From contig PMXH01000440.1 in NCBI GenBank assembly GCA_003165855.1, positions 4,964-19,965 on the forward strand: a DNA stretch of 15,002 bases, written 5' to 3'. Positions 1 through 8,156 of this stretch are shown piece after piece; the stretch's first letter is position 1; each line of letters begins with the position of its first letter. The translations under genes and the position numbers were made by a program. Under the pieces are notes generated by a model that saw nothing but the letters and a program-made list of their open reading frames with translations, did no database searches and was not told where the DNA came from. Source of the DNA: Acidobacteriaceae bacterium (GTDB lineage Bacteria; Acidobacteriota; Terriglobia; Terriglobales; Acidobacteriaceae).

Positions 1-1087
<1,087 letters not shown>

Positions 1088-1098
1088 AGGACATTTGC

Positions 1099-1479
1099 AT
1101 GAACAAAAAGCCAACGCAGAGCGACTCGCTCAAAGAACGCCTTGCCCGATCGAGTGAACTCAACATCACGGTGACCGGAAGAAAGTCAGGACGCGCCATC
1201 TCAATCCCAGTCTGGTTCGCATCGGAGGACGACACGCTGTACCTCCTGCCGGTCAAGGGCTCAGATACGCAGTGGTACAAGAACGTGCTCAACAACCCGT
1301 CGCTTCATGTCGAGGCGGGCGGCGCAGAAGCCGCGTTAAACGCTGCTCCCGTCACCGACCCCAAACAGGTATCGACCGTGGTCGAGAGATTCCGCAAGAA
1401 GTACGGAGCGAGCGATGTGAAGAAGTACTATTCGAAACTCGACGTTGCCGTGCTCCTGAACCTGCCCGCGCAATCCTAA
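1099..1479 (+). CDS. Small split-barrel protein, DUF2255 / deazaflavin-dependent nitroreductase-like
   Basis: A 126-residue soluble protein. The central stretch [18 protein letters not shown], then [20 protein letters not shown] and [12 protein letters not shown], follows the pattern of small flavin/F420-type split-barrel proteins (DUF385/nitroreductase-like, or DUF2255). In these an RxSG-type loop and a W-Y helix line the cofactor site. The charged tail ([20 protein letters not shown]) is helical. The start is supported by AAAGG at 1086-1090, eight bases before the ATG. It is collinear with the aldo/keto reductase, so a role in a small redox operon is plausible. Which cofactor it uses, or whether it is catalytic at all, cannot be told from sequence alone. 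Confidence 0.75.
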   Translation: MNKKPTQSDSLKERLARSSELNITVTGRKSGRAISIPVWFASEDDTLYLLPVKGSDTQWYKNVLNNPSLHVEAGGAEAALNAAPVTDPKQVSTVVERFRKKYGASDVKKYYSKLDVAVLLNLPAQS

Positions 1480-1484
1480 TCGTA

Positions 1485-1613
1485 AAGAGCGCGAGCCAGC
1501 GCGTGGGCTATCTAAGCGCTTCGCAGTTCAGCCGGGAATACAGCCGCTTCTTCGGCAGCGCGCCATCCAAAGACATCGCCAGATTGCGCCAGGAGACCGG
1601 ACTCTGGGTCTGA
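1485..1613 (+). pseudogene. Relic of an AraC-family regulator (C-terminal HTH fragment)
   Basis: Directly after the split-barrel gene, and in a different frame, about 40 codons read [20 protein letters not shown], then [18 protein letters not shown], and end at a TGA (1611-1613). This closely matches the last helix-turn-helix and tail of AraC/XylS-type regulators: the VGYxSxSQFSREYxRxFGxxP signature. There is no start codon with a ribosome site, no first HTH and no sensor domain. The fragment's frame continues upstream only as an overlap with the split-barrel gene. It is therefore best read as the surviving end of a regulator gene lost by deletion. Such regulators are often found next to aldo/keto reductases, so it may once have controlled this locus. 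Confidence 0.75.
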
Positions 1614-1744
1614 CCGTCAGGAGTTATTGGCGGAGACCATGCGATTGCACTCAAACCCCGGTCAATGAGCGAGATGGCGATTTTTCACCAAACAACGCGG
1701 CGGGTTAATTCCTCAACTCAGACGAGGCGGTTCGCAAACACCAA

Positions 1745-2317
1745 TCACCTCTTTCGACGGGCGGTGCTGAGTGCCGAAGACGAGATCAGAAGTTGCCCCT
1801 CGGCGTCATCGATCAGCTCGATCTTCATCGCGGGTGTTCGTTGGAGGGCCGTGATTTCGATGACGGTCGTGCGAATGTAATAAATCTTCCCCGCTTCCGC
1901 ACGGAAATTCAGGGCTGCGCTTTGCCTGGAATAGGTCTTGAGGCTCGACTGCCAATCCGTACATGCAGCGTGCTCGCCGGGATCCACCGAAAGAAAAAAA
2001 TAGGACTTTCCGTGGTTCGCTCCAACCCAAGCCCCATCCATACCCACCCTACTGGTGACCCAGCCTTTATTGATAACGCCTCCGTCCTGGCTCTCGACAT
2101 GCAAGAAATAAACCAGCGCCTTGCCAGGTTCGGGCTGAGACACGGGGTGTTGCTTATTGTCTATTTTTACATCATATTCTGCGTTCCTCGGGCCGCATCC
2201 TGCAGCCGTCCGGGCTGCTGCCGATTGGTCTTCTGTCGCGGGTGGCGTATTGCCTTGCGCGTAGCTAGAGAGGACTGTTGACAGTGTAAGCAAAACAACC
2301 GCAGTCAGAGTTTTCAT
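1745..2317 (-). CDS. Exported DUF2846-like protein
   Basis: A 190-residue protein with an N-terminal signal peptide (MKTLTAVVLLTLSTVLSSYA, likely cleaved before QG). The mature part has the DUF2846 pattern: GKALVYFLHVES near residues 66-76, a central GKSYFFLSVDPGEHAACTDW near 103-122, and AGKIYYIRT near 142-150. The family is a small periplasmic beta-rich fold of unknown function. The mature region holds two cysteines, near residues 41 and 119, which could form a disulfide. I chose the ATG at 2317 rather than the in-frame ATG at 2404, because the latter adds 29 residues ahead of a normal signal peptide and would overlap the transporter gene. No clear ribosome site precedes it. It lies 83 bases downstream of the transporter on the same strand and may be co-transcribed. 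Confidence 0.75.
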   Translation of the reverse strand: MKTLTAVVLLTLSTVLSSYAQGNTPPATEDQSAAARTAAGCGPRNAEYDVKIDNKQHPVSQPEPGKALVYFLHVESQDGGVINKGWVTSRVGMDGAWVGANHGKSYFFLSVDPGEHAACTDWQSSLKTYSRQSAALNFRAEAGKIYYIRTTVIEITALQRTPAMKIELIDDAEGQLLISSSALSTARRKR

Positions 2318-2400
2318 CAGGGTCACGTTAGCACACTGTAGCTTGTTGCTGTAAACAGCGATTACACTCACTGACCGGGACCACCCAAACCAGCTCACCT

Positions 2401-3732
2401 TCACTCAATCCCCATCTGCCTCTGGATCTGCTCCAGCGTCGCGCCTTTCGTCTCCGGAACCATCGTCTTCACCCACAGAAGTTGGAGCACCATCATGCCG
2501 CAGAAAAACGAGAAGACGTAGCCGATGGGGAAGGCGGAGACCATCTTCGGAAAGAAAGTGGTGAGCAAGGCGGCGAAGATCCAATGCGTGCCGCAGCCCA
2601 GGCTCTGGCCCTCCGCGCGGTGGCGATTGGGAAATATTTCGGAGATGAAAACCCAGATCACCGCTCCCTGCCCGATCGCGTGCGCGGCGATGAAAGCGAA
2701 GATACAAACCGGCACAATCAGGAAGTGGCCGGTAAAGAAGGCCCATGCCACCAGGCCCAGCGAAGCGATGTAGCCGAACGAGCCGATATAAAGAAGAGTA
2801 CGCCGGCCCAGCCGGTCAATCAGCCAGAGTCCAACAAAAGTGAAAATCAGATTGGTGATGCCGATGCCGATCGATTGCAGCAGCGCGGCTTTTGCGCCTA
2901 GGCCGGTCAGCTCAAAAATGCGGGGCGCGAAGTACAAAATCGCGTTGATGCCCGACATTTGATTGAAGAACGCAATCAGGATGGCGAGCAGGATTGGTTT
3001 GCGCAGCCGCATCGTCCAGAAATGTCCAGATGAGGATTTTTGTTCCGACGTGGTTGCCGCCATAATCTCATCGGCCTCAGCCGCGATCTGGGCCTTCGGG
3101 GTTTTGGGTTCGATGCGTTGCAGTACCTCGATTGCGGCCTCGCGGTCGCCCTTCCGGCTTAGCAGCCAACGTGGACTTTCGGGGAGTCCAAAGCAGAACG
3201 CCGTATAAAGCAACGACGGAAACGCCGCCACTCCCAACATCCATCGCCAGGCATCCGCGCCAATGCCCGACAACATCGCGTTCGATACGTAAGCGATCAG
3301 GATGCCAAAAACAATGTTGAACTGGAACATCCCGGCAAGCTGCCCGCGATGCTTAGGCGGCGCAATCTCCGAGATGTACATCGGCGCCACCACGGTCGAG
3401 ATCCCAATGCCCAACCCGCCAATCACTCGCGCGATGATAAATATGGTGACGTTCGGCGCCCATCCCGAACCCACGGCCCCCACAAAATAAAGTATGCCGA
3501 TCCAAAGCAACGTGGCTTTGCGTCCGAAGCGGTCGGCCGGCCAGCTGCCCAGCAGTGCGCCGACGACGGTGCCATAAAGCGCCGAGGCCATCGCGATGCC
3601 GTGCAGTCCGGGACTCAGTCCCCAAAGCGCCTGAATTGTTTTTTCAGCGCCGGAAATAACCACCGTGTCGAAACCGAAAAGAAATCCGGCGAGTGCCGAC
3701 GTGAGCGACCAGAAGAAGATGCGACCATTCAT
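2401..3732 (-). CDS. Sugar-porter family MFS transporter
   Basis: A 443-residue inner-membrane symporter of the MFS sugar-porter family (XylE/GalP/AraE-like), expected to take up a monosaccharide with protons. All family signatures are visible: DRFGRK at residues 67-72, YISEIAPPKHRG at 119-130, PESPRWL at 184-190, QMSGINAILYFAP at 258-270, DRLGRR at 306-311 and PETKG at 426-430. The length and the twelve hydrophobic segments around a charged central loop (about 190-240) are normal for the family. QMSGIN stands where many sugar porters have QQxxGIN. There is no strong ribosome site before the ATG. No sugar-catabolic gene is adjacent, so the substrate is open. The exported DUF2846-like gene follows and may share the transcript. 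Confidence 0.92.
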   Translation of the reverse strand: MNGRIFFWSLTSALAGFLFGFDTVVISGAEKTIQALWGLSPGLHGIAMASALYGTVVGALLGSWPADRFGRKATLLWIGILYFVGAVGSGWAPNVTIFIIARVIGGLGIGISTVVAPMYISEIAPPKHRGQLAGMFQFNIVFGILIAYVSNAMLSGIGADAWRWMLGVAAFPSLLYTAFCFGLPESPRWLLSRKGDREAAIEVLQRIEPKTPKAQIAAEADEIMAATTSEQKSSSGHFWTMRLRKPILLAILIAFFNQMSGINAILYFAPRIFELTGLGAKAALLQSIGIGITNLIFTFVGLWLIDRLGRRTLLYIGSFGYIASLGLVAWAFFTGHFLIVPVCIFAFIAAHAIGQGAVIWVFISEIFPNRHRAEGQSLGCGTHWIFAALLTTFFPKMVSAFPIGYVFSFFCGMMVLQLLWVKTMVPETKGATLEQIQRQMGIE

Positions 3733-3996
3733 AAGTGGGTAGACATAAATGGGCTAGAGACATTCCTACTAAAATGGTGGAGACGTACTCTTGCTAAAGT
3801 AATCCGGCGATGTCACGTCCGGGCAAGGTCGGATATCACAATAACCTCATAGCCGCCTGTCAAGCAAATGTGCCATCAGGGGAAGGAAGGGCGCAAGAAC
3901 TTGCGCACGGCCCATCTGGGCTGTTGACCAATCCCACCTGCAATGCCAAGCTTATAAAGGGCATTCCAGTGCTTGGGCCGAACCTAGGAGAATAAC
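3733..3996. other. Divergent intergenic region between transporter and hydrolase
   Basis: 264 bases separate the start of the minus-strand transporter from the start of the plus-strand secreted protein, so promoters for both should lie here. On the plus strand a TTGACC at 3924-3929 and an AT-rich TTATAA at 3952-3957 resemble sigma-70 boxes, but they are 22 bases apart, which is longer than usual. Two dyads lie just upstream (described separately). No convincing promoter was found for the transporter. No gene or RNA structure was recognised in the rest. Confidence 0.4.
3891..3921. promoter_or_regulatory. Two adjacent short dyads, possible operator
   Basis: GCGCAAG-AA-CTTGCGC at 3891-3906 is a perfect seven-base dyad. 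It is followed three bases later by GCCCA-TC-TGGGC at 3910-3921, a perfect five-base dyad. The pair ends just before a TTGACC -35-like box (3924-3929) and about 75 bases before the TTG start of the secreted hydrolase-like gene. This placement suits an operator upstream of a promoter. Neither half-site matches an operator I can name. The two-base loops are too tight for an RNA hairpin without opening some pairs, which favours a DNA-binding site over a terminator. Confidence 0.35.
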
Positions 3997-5199
3997 TTGT
4001 CAATCACAGAGATTTCCAGTTTACCGGCCCCGCAACGCCGGACTGCTCCCTTCCAGTTTGTCGCAGTTTGTCTGGCGCGGATCTTCGTGCCCGCCCGCGG
4101 CCGGTTTGATTTTTCCTTTCCATTAGTTCTGGCATGTCTAATTGCGGCCTCTATTCCCGCGACCGTCACGCCCGCACTCGCCGCTCAAAACTCGCTCGGC
4201 ACGGCGACACTCACCCTCGATACCTGCCAGGACACAGGTTTGCCGAACGGAACCTGTTATCGCGCCGTGATCTCAGATTGTCCTGAGGCAACGGGCGAAT
4301 TCGCGGTGGCCATCAAGATCAACGAGCCCCCCAACCTGAACCTCCTGAAGGGCACAGTGTTCTTCACCACAGGTGGCGGAGGATCCCCCTTCTACGACTA
4401 CGACCCGGCCTATCTCGGTAGTCCCAGATGTCCTGGCTCGAATTGCGGGTTGATGGTAGTCCAGTCGATAAATTCGGCCAATTTCCGGACTGTCCAGACA
4501 GACTTCGAGGATCCGGAAAATGTTATTCAGGAACCCTCCGGCTGGCTGACCGGGCCCTCCGTCGACGGTCCCCGGAGTCTCGCTTGCCGTTACGCCACCC
4601 TGGTTCATGCCGTTTGGACGATTCTCCTCCAAAGCGATACTAGGCACCCCGTCTGCGCCACAGGAAACAGTGGAGGCGGAGCGGCTGTCGCCTATGCCAT
4701 CACGCAATACGGCATGGGAAATAATTCGGGGCCGGGACCGTTCTTCACCATGGTGGAACCCACCTCCGGCCCTCCGTATGGACGAATTGATCACGGTTGT
4801 GCGGGTTCGGCCGCGCCGATTAACATCGTGAGCTGTCCCACAGGCGACAGAATTTCCGAAGACTACGGCATTGAAACGGCCCTGGAGTTCGTCGATCCCG
4901 CCTACTCTTCGGACTCCTGCGTCAGGGACATTGAGAGCAATGGGAGAGATGGCAATCCCAACTTCCACCACGATAGCGTTCTTTCCGATGACTTTTCGGC
5001 GCCCAGCTACAAGACTTTCGTGAGGGCCCTTTACGGCAGCGAGGATCTCAGCGAGGCTGTTCCACTTGGTCTTGAGTGGTACAACGCCATAAGGTCCTCT
5101 AAGACGGTAGCGTGCATCCAAGGAGCGCCTCATGAATTGCCCTCAAATTTCGAGGGAGCCACGACCATCGTGAGTGATGTAACCAGTCTTTGCAAATGA
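3997..5199 (+). CDS. Secreted alpha/beta-hydrolase-like protein, cysteine-rich
   Basis: A 400-residue protein that I do not recognise by name. The start is TTG at 3997, supported by TAGGAG at 3985-3990 with six intervening bases. The leader is long: about 38 polar residues, then a hydrophobic stretch (about 40-63, FPLVLACLIAASIPATVTPA), with likely cleavage at ALA-AQN. The mature part contains CATGNSGGGAAVAYAI (residues 220-235), which has the form of a nucleophile elbow with Ser225 as nucleophile. Near the C-terminus, GAPHELPSNF offers His379 as the base. Asp350 (GSEDLSEAV) is a possible acid. There are twelve cysteines in the mature chain, suggesting several disulfides and a periplasmic or extracellular location. 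An esterase or lipase-like role is inferred; the substrate is unknown. Confidence 0.6.
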   Translation: MSITEISSLPAPQRRTAPFQFVAVCLARIFVPARGRFDFSFPLVLACLIAASIPATVTPALAAQNSLGTATLTLDTCQDTGLPNGTCYRAVISDCPEATGEFAVAIKINEPPNLNLLKGTVFFTTGGGGSPFYDYDPAYLGSPRCPGSNCGLMVVQSINSANFRTVQTDFEDPENVIQEPSGWLTGPSVDGPRSLACRYATLVHAVWTILLQSDTRHPVCATGNSGGGAAVAYAITQYGMGNNSGPGPFFTMVEPTSGPPYGRIDHGCAGSAAPINIVSCPTGDRISEDYGIETALEFVDPAYSSDSCVRDIESNGRDGNPNFHHDSVLSDDFSAPSYKTFVRALYGSEDLSEAVPLGLEWYNAIRSSKTVACIQGAPHELPSNFEGATTIVSDVTSLCK

Positions 5200-5215
5200 T
5201 TTGTTCCCTGTATCA

Positions 5216-5590
5216 CTAGTCGGTCAGGGGATATGCTTTCTCCCGCCAGTCGCGAATGCCGCCATCCATGGAGATGACGTTGGTGTAGCCCATCTTCTGC
5301 AGATTGTCGGCTGCCAGCGCCGAGCGGAATCCGCCGCCGCAGTAAAGCACAATCTCCGCATCGAGATCGGGCACGCGGGCCTCGATGTCGCGCTCGATGA
5401 TGCCTTTCCCCAGGTGAATCGCGCCCGGCAAGTGGTCCTTGGCGAATTCGCTCTCTTCGCGCACGTCCACCAGAAGAAATTTTTCTCCGCTGTCTATCTT
5501 CTTTTTCACTTCCGCGACGTTGGTTTCCCGCACTCGCGTCTTGGCGTCGTCCACAATCTTCAGAAAGCGCGGAGGATGTTGGTGGACCAT
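5216..5590 (-). CDS. Single-domain rhodanese-like protein
   Basis: A 124-residue cytoplasmic protein with one rhodanese domain. LLVDVREESEFAKDHLPGAI (about residues 39-58) is the CH2A-like start of the fold. The active loop is CGGGFRS with catalytic Cys84, and GYTNVISMDGGIRDW follows near 109-117. Rhodaneses carry a persulfide on this cysteine and transfer sulfane sulfur, although many small ones serve other roles. The active cysteine is present, so activity is plausible. AAGGAG (plus-strand positions 5599-5604) sits eight bases from the ATG at 5590 and fixes the start. The gene converges on the secreted hydrolase gene with only 16 bases between the stops and no obvious terminator. Confidence 0.92.
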   Translation of the reverse strand: MVHQHPPRFLKIVDDAKTRVRETNVAEVKKKIDSGEKFLLVDVREESEFAKDHLPGAIHLGKGIIERDIEARVPDLDAEIVLYCGGGFRSALAADNLQKMGYTNVISMDGGIRDWREKAYPLTD

Positions 5591-5670
5591 AAAGTTCTCT
5601 CCTTAATACTCAATCGGCGATAAACATCCTACCAAGCGCCGCTAAATCGTGCATCGGTGAAGCGGCATAC

Positions 5671-5779
5671 GGGCTTCGGGCTTCGGCTGTCGGGCTTCAG
5701 TCATCTTCGAAAGCCTGGCAGAGTCCGTTCTACGTTCTTGCGTTATCCTGCGAAGCCCGAAGCCCAAAGCCCAAAGCCC
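5671..5779. repeat. Inverted array of heptamers (4 + 4 units)
   Basis: The left arm, 5671-5698, is four seven-base units of the form GGGCTTC (the third is degenerate, GGCTGTC). The right arm, 5752-5779, is four units in reverse orientation: GAAGCCC twice, then AAAGCCC twice. The arms pair at 23 of 28 positions around a 53-base loop, so DNA or RNA could form a long hairpin. More degenerate units (AAAGTCTGAAGTCC) trail to about 5793. It lies between the divergent rhodanese and pseudouridine synthase genes. Similar palindromic intergenic repeats are common in large GC-rich genomes. There is no U-tract, so a classical terminator is unlikely. Confidence 0.75.
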
Positions 5780-5823
5780 AAAGTCTGAAGTCCGAATGCC
5801 GCCTTCTCATTTAGCATGAGCAA

Positions 5824-6606
5824 GTGAGAAAGAACGACGCTCCCCGGAAGATCGGCCTGGCGCGCACTTTGTCGAAGCTAGGCTACTGCTCGCGTTCTCA
5901 TGCTGCGGAGTTGATCAGCGCTGGCCGCGTCAGCCTTGACGGAAGAATCCGCTGCGATCCGGAGACGCCCGTCCCTGGGAAGCAGAATCAAATTGCCGTC
6001 GACGGGAAACTGGTTACGGCGCAAGACAAAATCTACCTCATGATGAATAAGCCGCGCGGCATGGTGACCACGGCATCGGACGAAAAAGACCGCTCCACGG
6101 TGTACACCATAATGAACAACAGTTCAACAGGTAGAACTCCACTGCCCGGAGAAAACACGCCCTGGGTAGCGCCGGTCGGCCGCCTCGACAAAGCCAGCGA
6201 AGGTTTGCTCCTGCTGACCAACGACTCCGAATGGGGCGCGCGCATCGCCGCACCAGAAACCCATTTGGACAAAACTTATCATGTGCAGGTCGGGACCGTC
6301 GCCGATGAGAAGTTCGTGCAGACGCTGGTTCATGGAGTGCAAGCGAACGATGGGGAAATGTTGCGCGCGAAGCAGGCGCGTCGCTTGCGCGCAGGCCAGA
6401 AAAATTGCTGGCTCGAGATTGTTCTCGACGAAGGCAGGAACCGCCAGATCCGGCGCATGATGGAGAGCATGGGCGTCGAAGTGTTGCGATTGCTGCGTGT
6501 CGCCATTGGCCCGCTACAGTTGGGCGATCTCGTGAAGGGCGATCACCGTTCCCTCACCGCCGATGAGAAGCGAAGCCTCGATCGCGCCCTGCGAGGAAAT
6601 TCATGA
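5824..6606 (+). CDS. RsuA/RluB-family rRNA pseudouridine synthase
   Basis: A 260-residue enzyme converting a specific uridine of rRNA to pseudouridine. An N-terminal S4 RNA-binding domain (residues about 9-55, IGLARTLSKLGYCSRSHAAE) is followed by the catalytic domain: YLMMNKPRGMVTT at 71-83, GRLDKASEGLLLLTND at 119-134 with catalytic Asp122, and the family signature LDEGRNRQIRRM at 201-212. The pattern fits the RsuA/RluB/RluE/RluF branch; RluB is the commonest assignment but the target uridine cannot be read from sequence. The start is GTG at 5824. An ATG AGC AAG TGA runs into it from 5816, and no good ribosome site is visible, so the start is less certain than the function. The stop overlaps the amidase start (ATGA). 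Confidence 0.93.
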   Translation: MRKNDAPRKIGLARTLSKLGYCSRSHAAELISAGRVSLDGRIRCDPETPVPGKQNQIAVDGKLVTAQDKIYLMMNKPRGMVTTASDEKDRSTVYTIMNNSSTGRTPLPGENTPWVAPVGRLDKASEGLLLLTNDSEWGARIAAPETHLDKTYHVQVGTVADEKFVQTLVHGVQANDGEMLRAKQARRLRAGQKNCWLEIVLDEGRNRQIRRMMESMGVEVLRLLRVAIGPLQLGDLVKGDHRSLTADEKRSLDRALRGNS

Positions 6607-8030
6607 GCGCCCTCACCTTTCTTCCAGCGGTTTCCATGGCCGAGCAAATCCGGAAGAAGAAAATCTCTCCGGTCGAACTCGTAGAAGCCCATTTAGCGCA
6701 GATCGAAAAACTGAATCCAAAGCTAAACGCATTTGTGCAACTGGATGCGGAGCGAGCACGCCGTGCCGCTCTCGACGCCGAGAACGCTGTAATTCATGAG
6801 AAGACGCAGAAAACTCCGCTCGGCCCTCTCCACGGCGTTCCTATCAGTATCAAGAGTTCCATCAGCGTGGCCGGCCTGCGTTGTGAAGCCGGAACGCGCC
6901 TGCGTAGGGGATTTGTGGCGCGGCAAGATGCGCCGCTGGTGGCGCGCCTGAAGAATGCCGGTGCAATTGTTCTGGGCGTCACCAACACTCCTGAACTTCT
7001 CATGGCGTGGGAAACCGATAACCTCCTCTATGGCCGCACCAACAGCCCGTGGGACTTGGAACGCACGCCCGGCGGCTCCAGCGGCGGCGAGGCGGCGGCG
7101 ATTGCCGCGGGCATGTCCGCAGGCGGCGTGGGCAGCGACGGCGGAGGCTCGATTCGCGTGCCCGCTCACTTCAGCGGCATCTGCGGCTTGAAGCCGACCC
7201 CGGGACGAATCCCCGCGACCGGGCACTTTCCCGTATCCGCGGGGCCGTTTGCGTTGATCGGCGTCGTCGGCCCCATGGCGCGCACCGTTGCCGATCTCAA
7301 AGTCTTGTTCGAAGTGATGCAAGGCCCCGACGTCGCCGACACTTGCTCAGCGCCGGTTCCGATGCAGTGGCTAAGTGACGATGAAATCAGGAAGCTGAGA
7401 ATCGGCTATTTCGAAGACGACGGCCGCACGCCGGTCACGCCAGAAATCCGCGCCGCCGTTCACACCGCGGCAGAAGCCTTGCTCCGCGCGGGATTTCAAG
7501 TGGAACCCTTCCAGCCCGCAGGACTCGAAGAAGCGCGCCGCCTGTGGCACAAGTTCTTTGTGACTGCGGGTGGAATGTTGTTGCGGCCGATGTTCAAGGG
7601 AAGGGAAGCCGACCTCAGCCCGATCCTGAAGCAGTTTTTGGACTGGTCAGCCGCTGAGCCCGCACTCACCGGCGAGACCTTGCTCGATGCCTGGGTTCGC
7701 CGCGATGCCGCGCGCGCACAATTCTTTGCGCAGATGCAGCGCTATCCCATCCTGTTGTGTCCTGTCGCGGCTGTCCCCGCATTCCGGCACGGCGAGCGCA
7801 GTTGGCAGGTTGAAGGCAAAACCGTCAACTATCTCGATGCCTGGAGCTATACGGAATTCTTCAACCTGTTGGGCAATCCCGCCGCGGTGGTTCCCGTGGG
7901 CCGCTCGCCGGAAGGTCTGCCCATCGGCGTGCAGATCGTCGGACGCCCGTGGGAAGAAGAGCAGGTGTTGTCCGTCGCCGCCGCGCTGGAGAAGCAGTGT
8001 GGCGCGTGGAAGATCCCACCGAATTCGTAG
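6603..8030 (+). CDS. Amidase-signature family hydrolase
   Basis: A 475-residue amidase of the amidase-signature (AS) family, which hydrolyses amide bonds with a Ser-cisSer-Lys triad. Lys84 lies in HGVPISIKSSI, cis-Ser159 in TPGGSSGGEAAAIAAG, and nucleophile Ser183 in GSDGGGSIRVPAHFSGICGL. The spacings (75 and 24 residues) match those of GatA and related enzymes. The C-terminal GNPAAVVPVG and GLPIGVQIVGRPWEEEQVL are typical. No gatB or gatC is nearby and the C-terminal half is shorter and different, so a catabolic or detoxifying amidase is more likely than the tRNA amidotransferase subunit. No signal peptide is seen. It begins at ATG 6603 inside the stop of the pseudouridine synthase gene, implying coupled translation. 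Confidence 0.92.
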   Translation: MSALTFLPAVSMAEQIRKKKISPVELVEAHLAQIEKLNPKLNAFVQLDAERARRAALDAENAVIHEKTQKTPLGPLHGVPISIKSSISVAGLRCEAGTRLRRGFVARQDAPLVARLKNAGAIVLGVTNTPELLMAWETDNLLYGRTNSPWDLERTPGGSSGGEAAAIAAGMSAGGVGSDGGGSIRVPAHFSGICGLKPTPGRIPATGHFPVSAGPFALIGVVGPMARTVADLKVLFEVMQGPDVADTCSAPVPMQWLSDDEIRKLRIGYFEDDGRTPVTPEIRAAVHTAAEALLRAGFQVEPFQPAGLEEARRLWHKFFVTAGGMLLRPMFKGREADLSPILKQFLDWSAAEPALTGETLLDAWVRRDAARAQFFAQMQRYPILLCPVAAVPAFRHGERSWQVEGKTVNYLDAWSYTEFFNLLGNPAAVVPVGRSPEGLPIGVQIVGRPWEEEQVLSVAAALEKQCGAWKIPPNS

Positions 8031-8156
8031 CGACGAATCTTTCCAATAGTATTTTTGCATTATTCCACGCTCGCACCCACCTAGGTAAGTTGAATGGCAC
8101 GCGGTTTCAGTCACTGTGGGACTGAGTCCGCTGCAGTTAGCGCCTGACTGATTCCG

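Noticed and set aside
2318..2404. 29-residue N-terminal extension of the DUF2846-like protein
   Set aside because: It precedes a normal signal peptide and would overlap the end of the transporter gene.
4273..5133. 286-codon minus-strand frame opposite the secreted hydrolase-like gene
   Set aside because: The plus strand has a ribosome site, signal peptide and nucleophile elbow; the minus frame has none.
5671..5779. Heptamer repeats as a CRISPR array
   Set aside because: Units are seven bases with no spacers, in two opposed orientations, and no cas genes are present.
6603..8030. GatA subunit of the Asp/Glu-tRNA amidotransferase
   Set aside because: The amidase triad is shared by the whole family; no gatB or gatC is adjacent and the C-terminal half differs from what I expect for GatA.
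8107..8125. TCAGTC-(7)-GACTGA hairpin as terminator of the amidase operon
   Set aside because: Only six pairs, no following T-tract; too weak to call.
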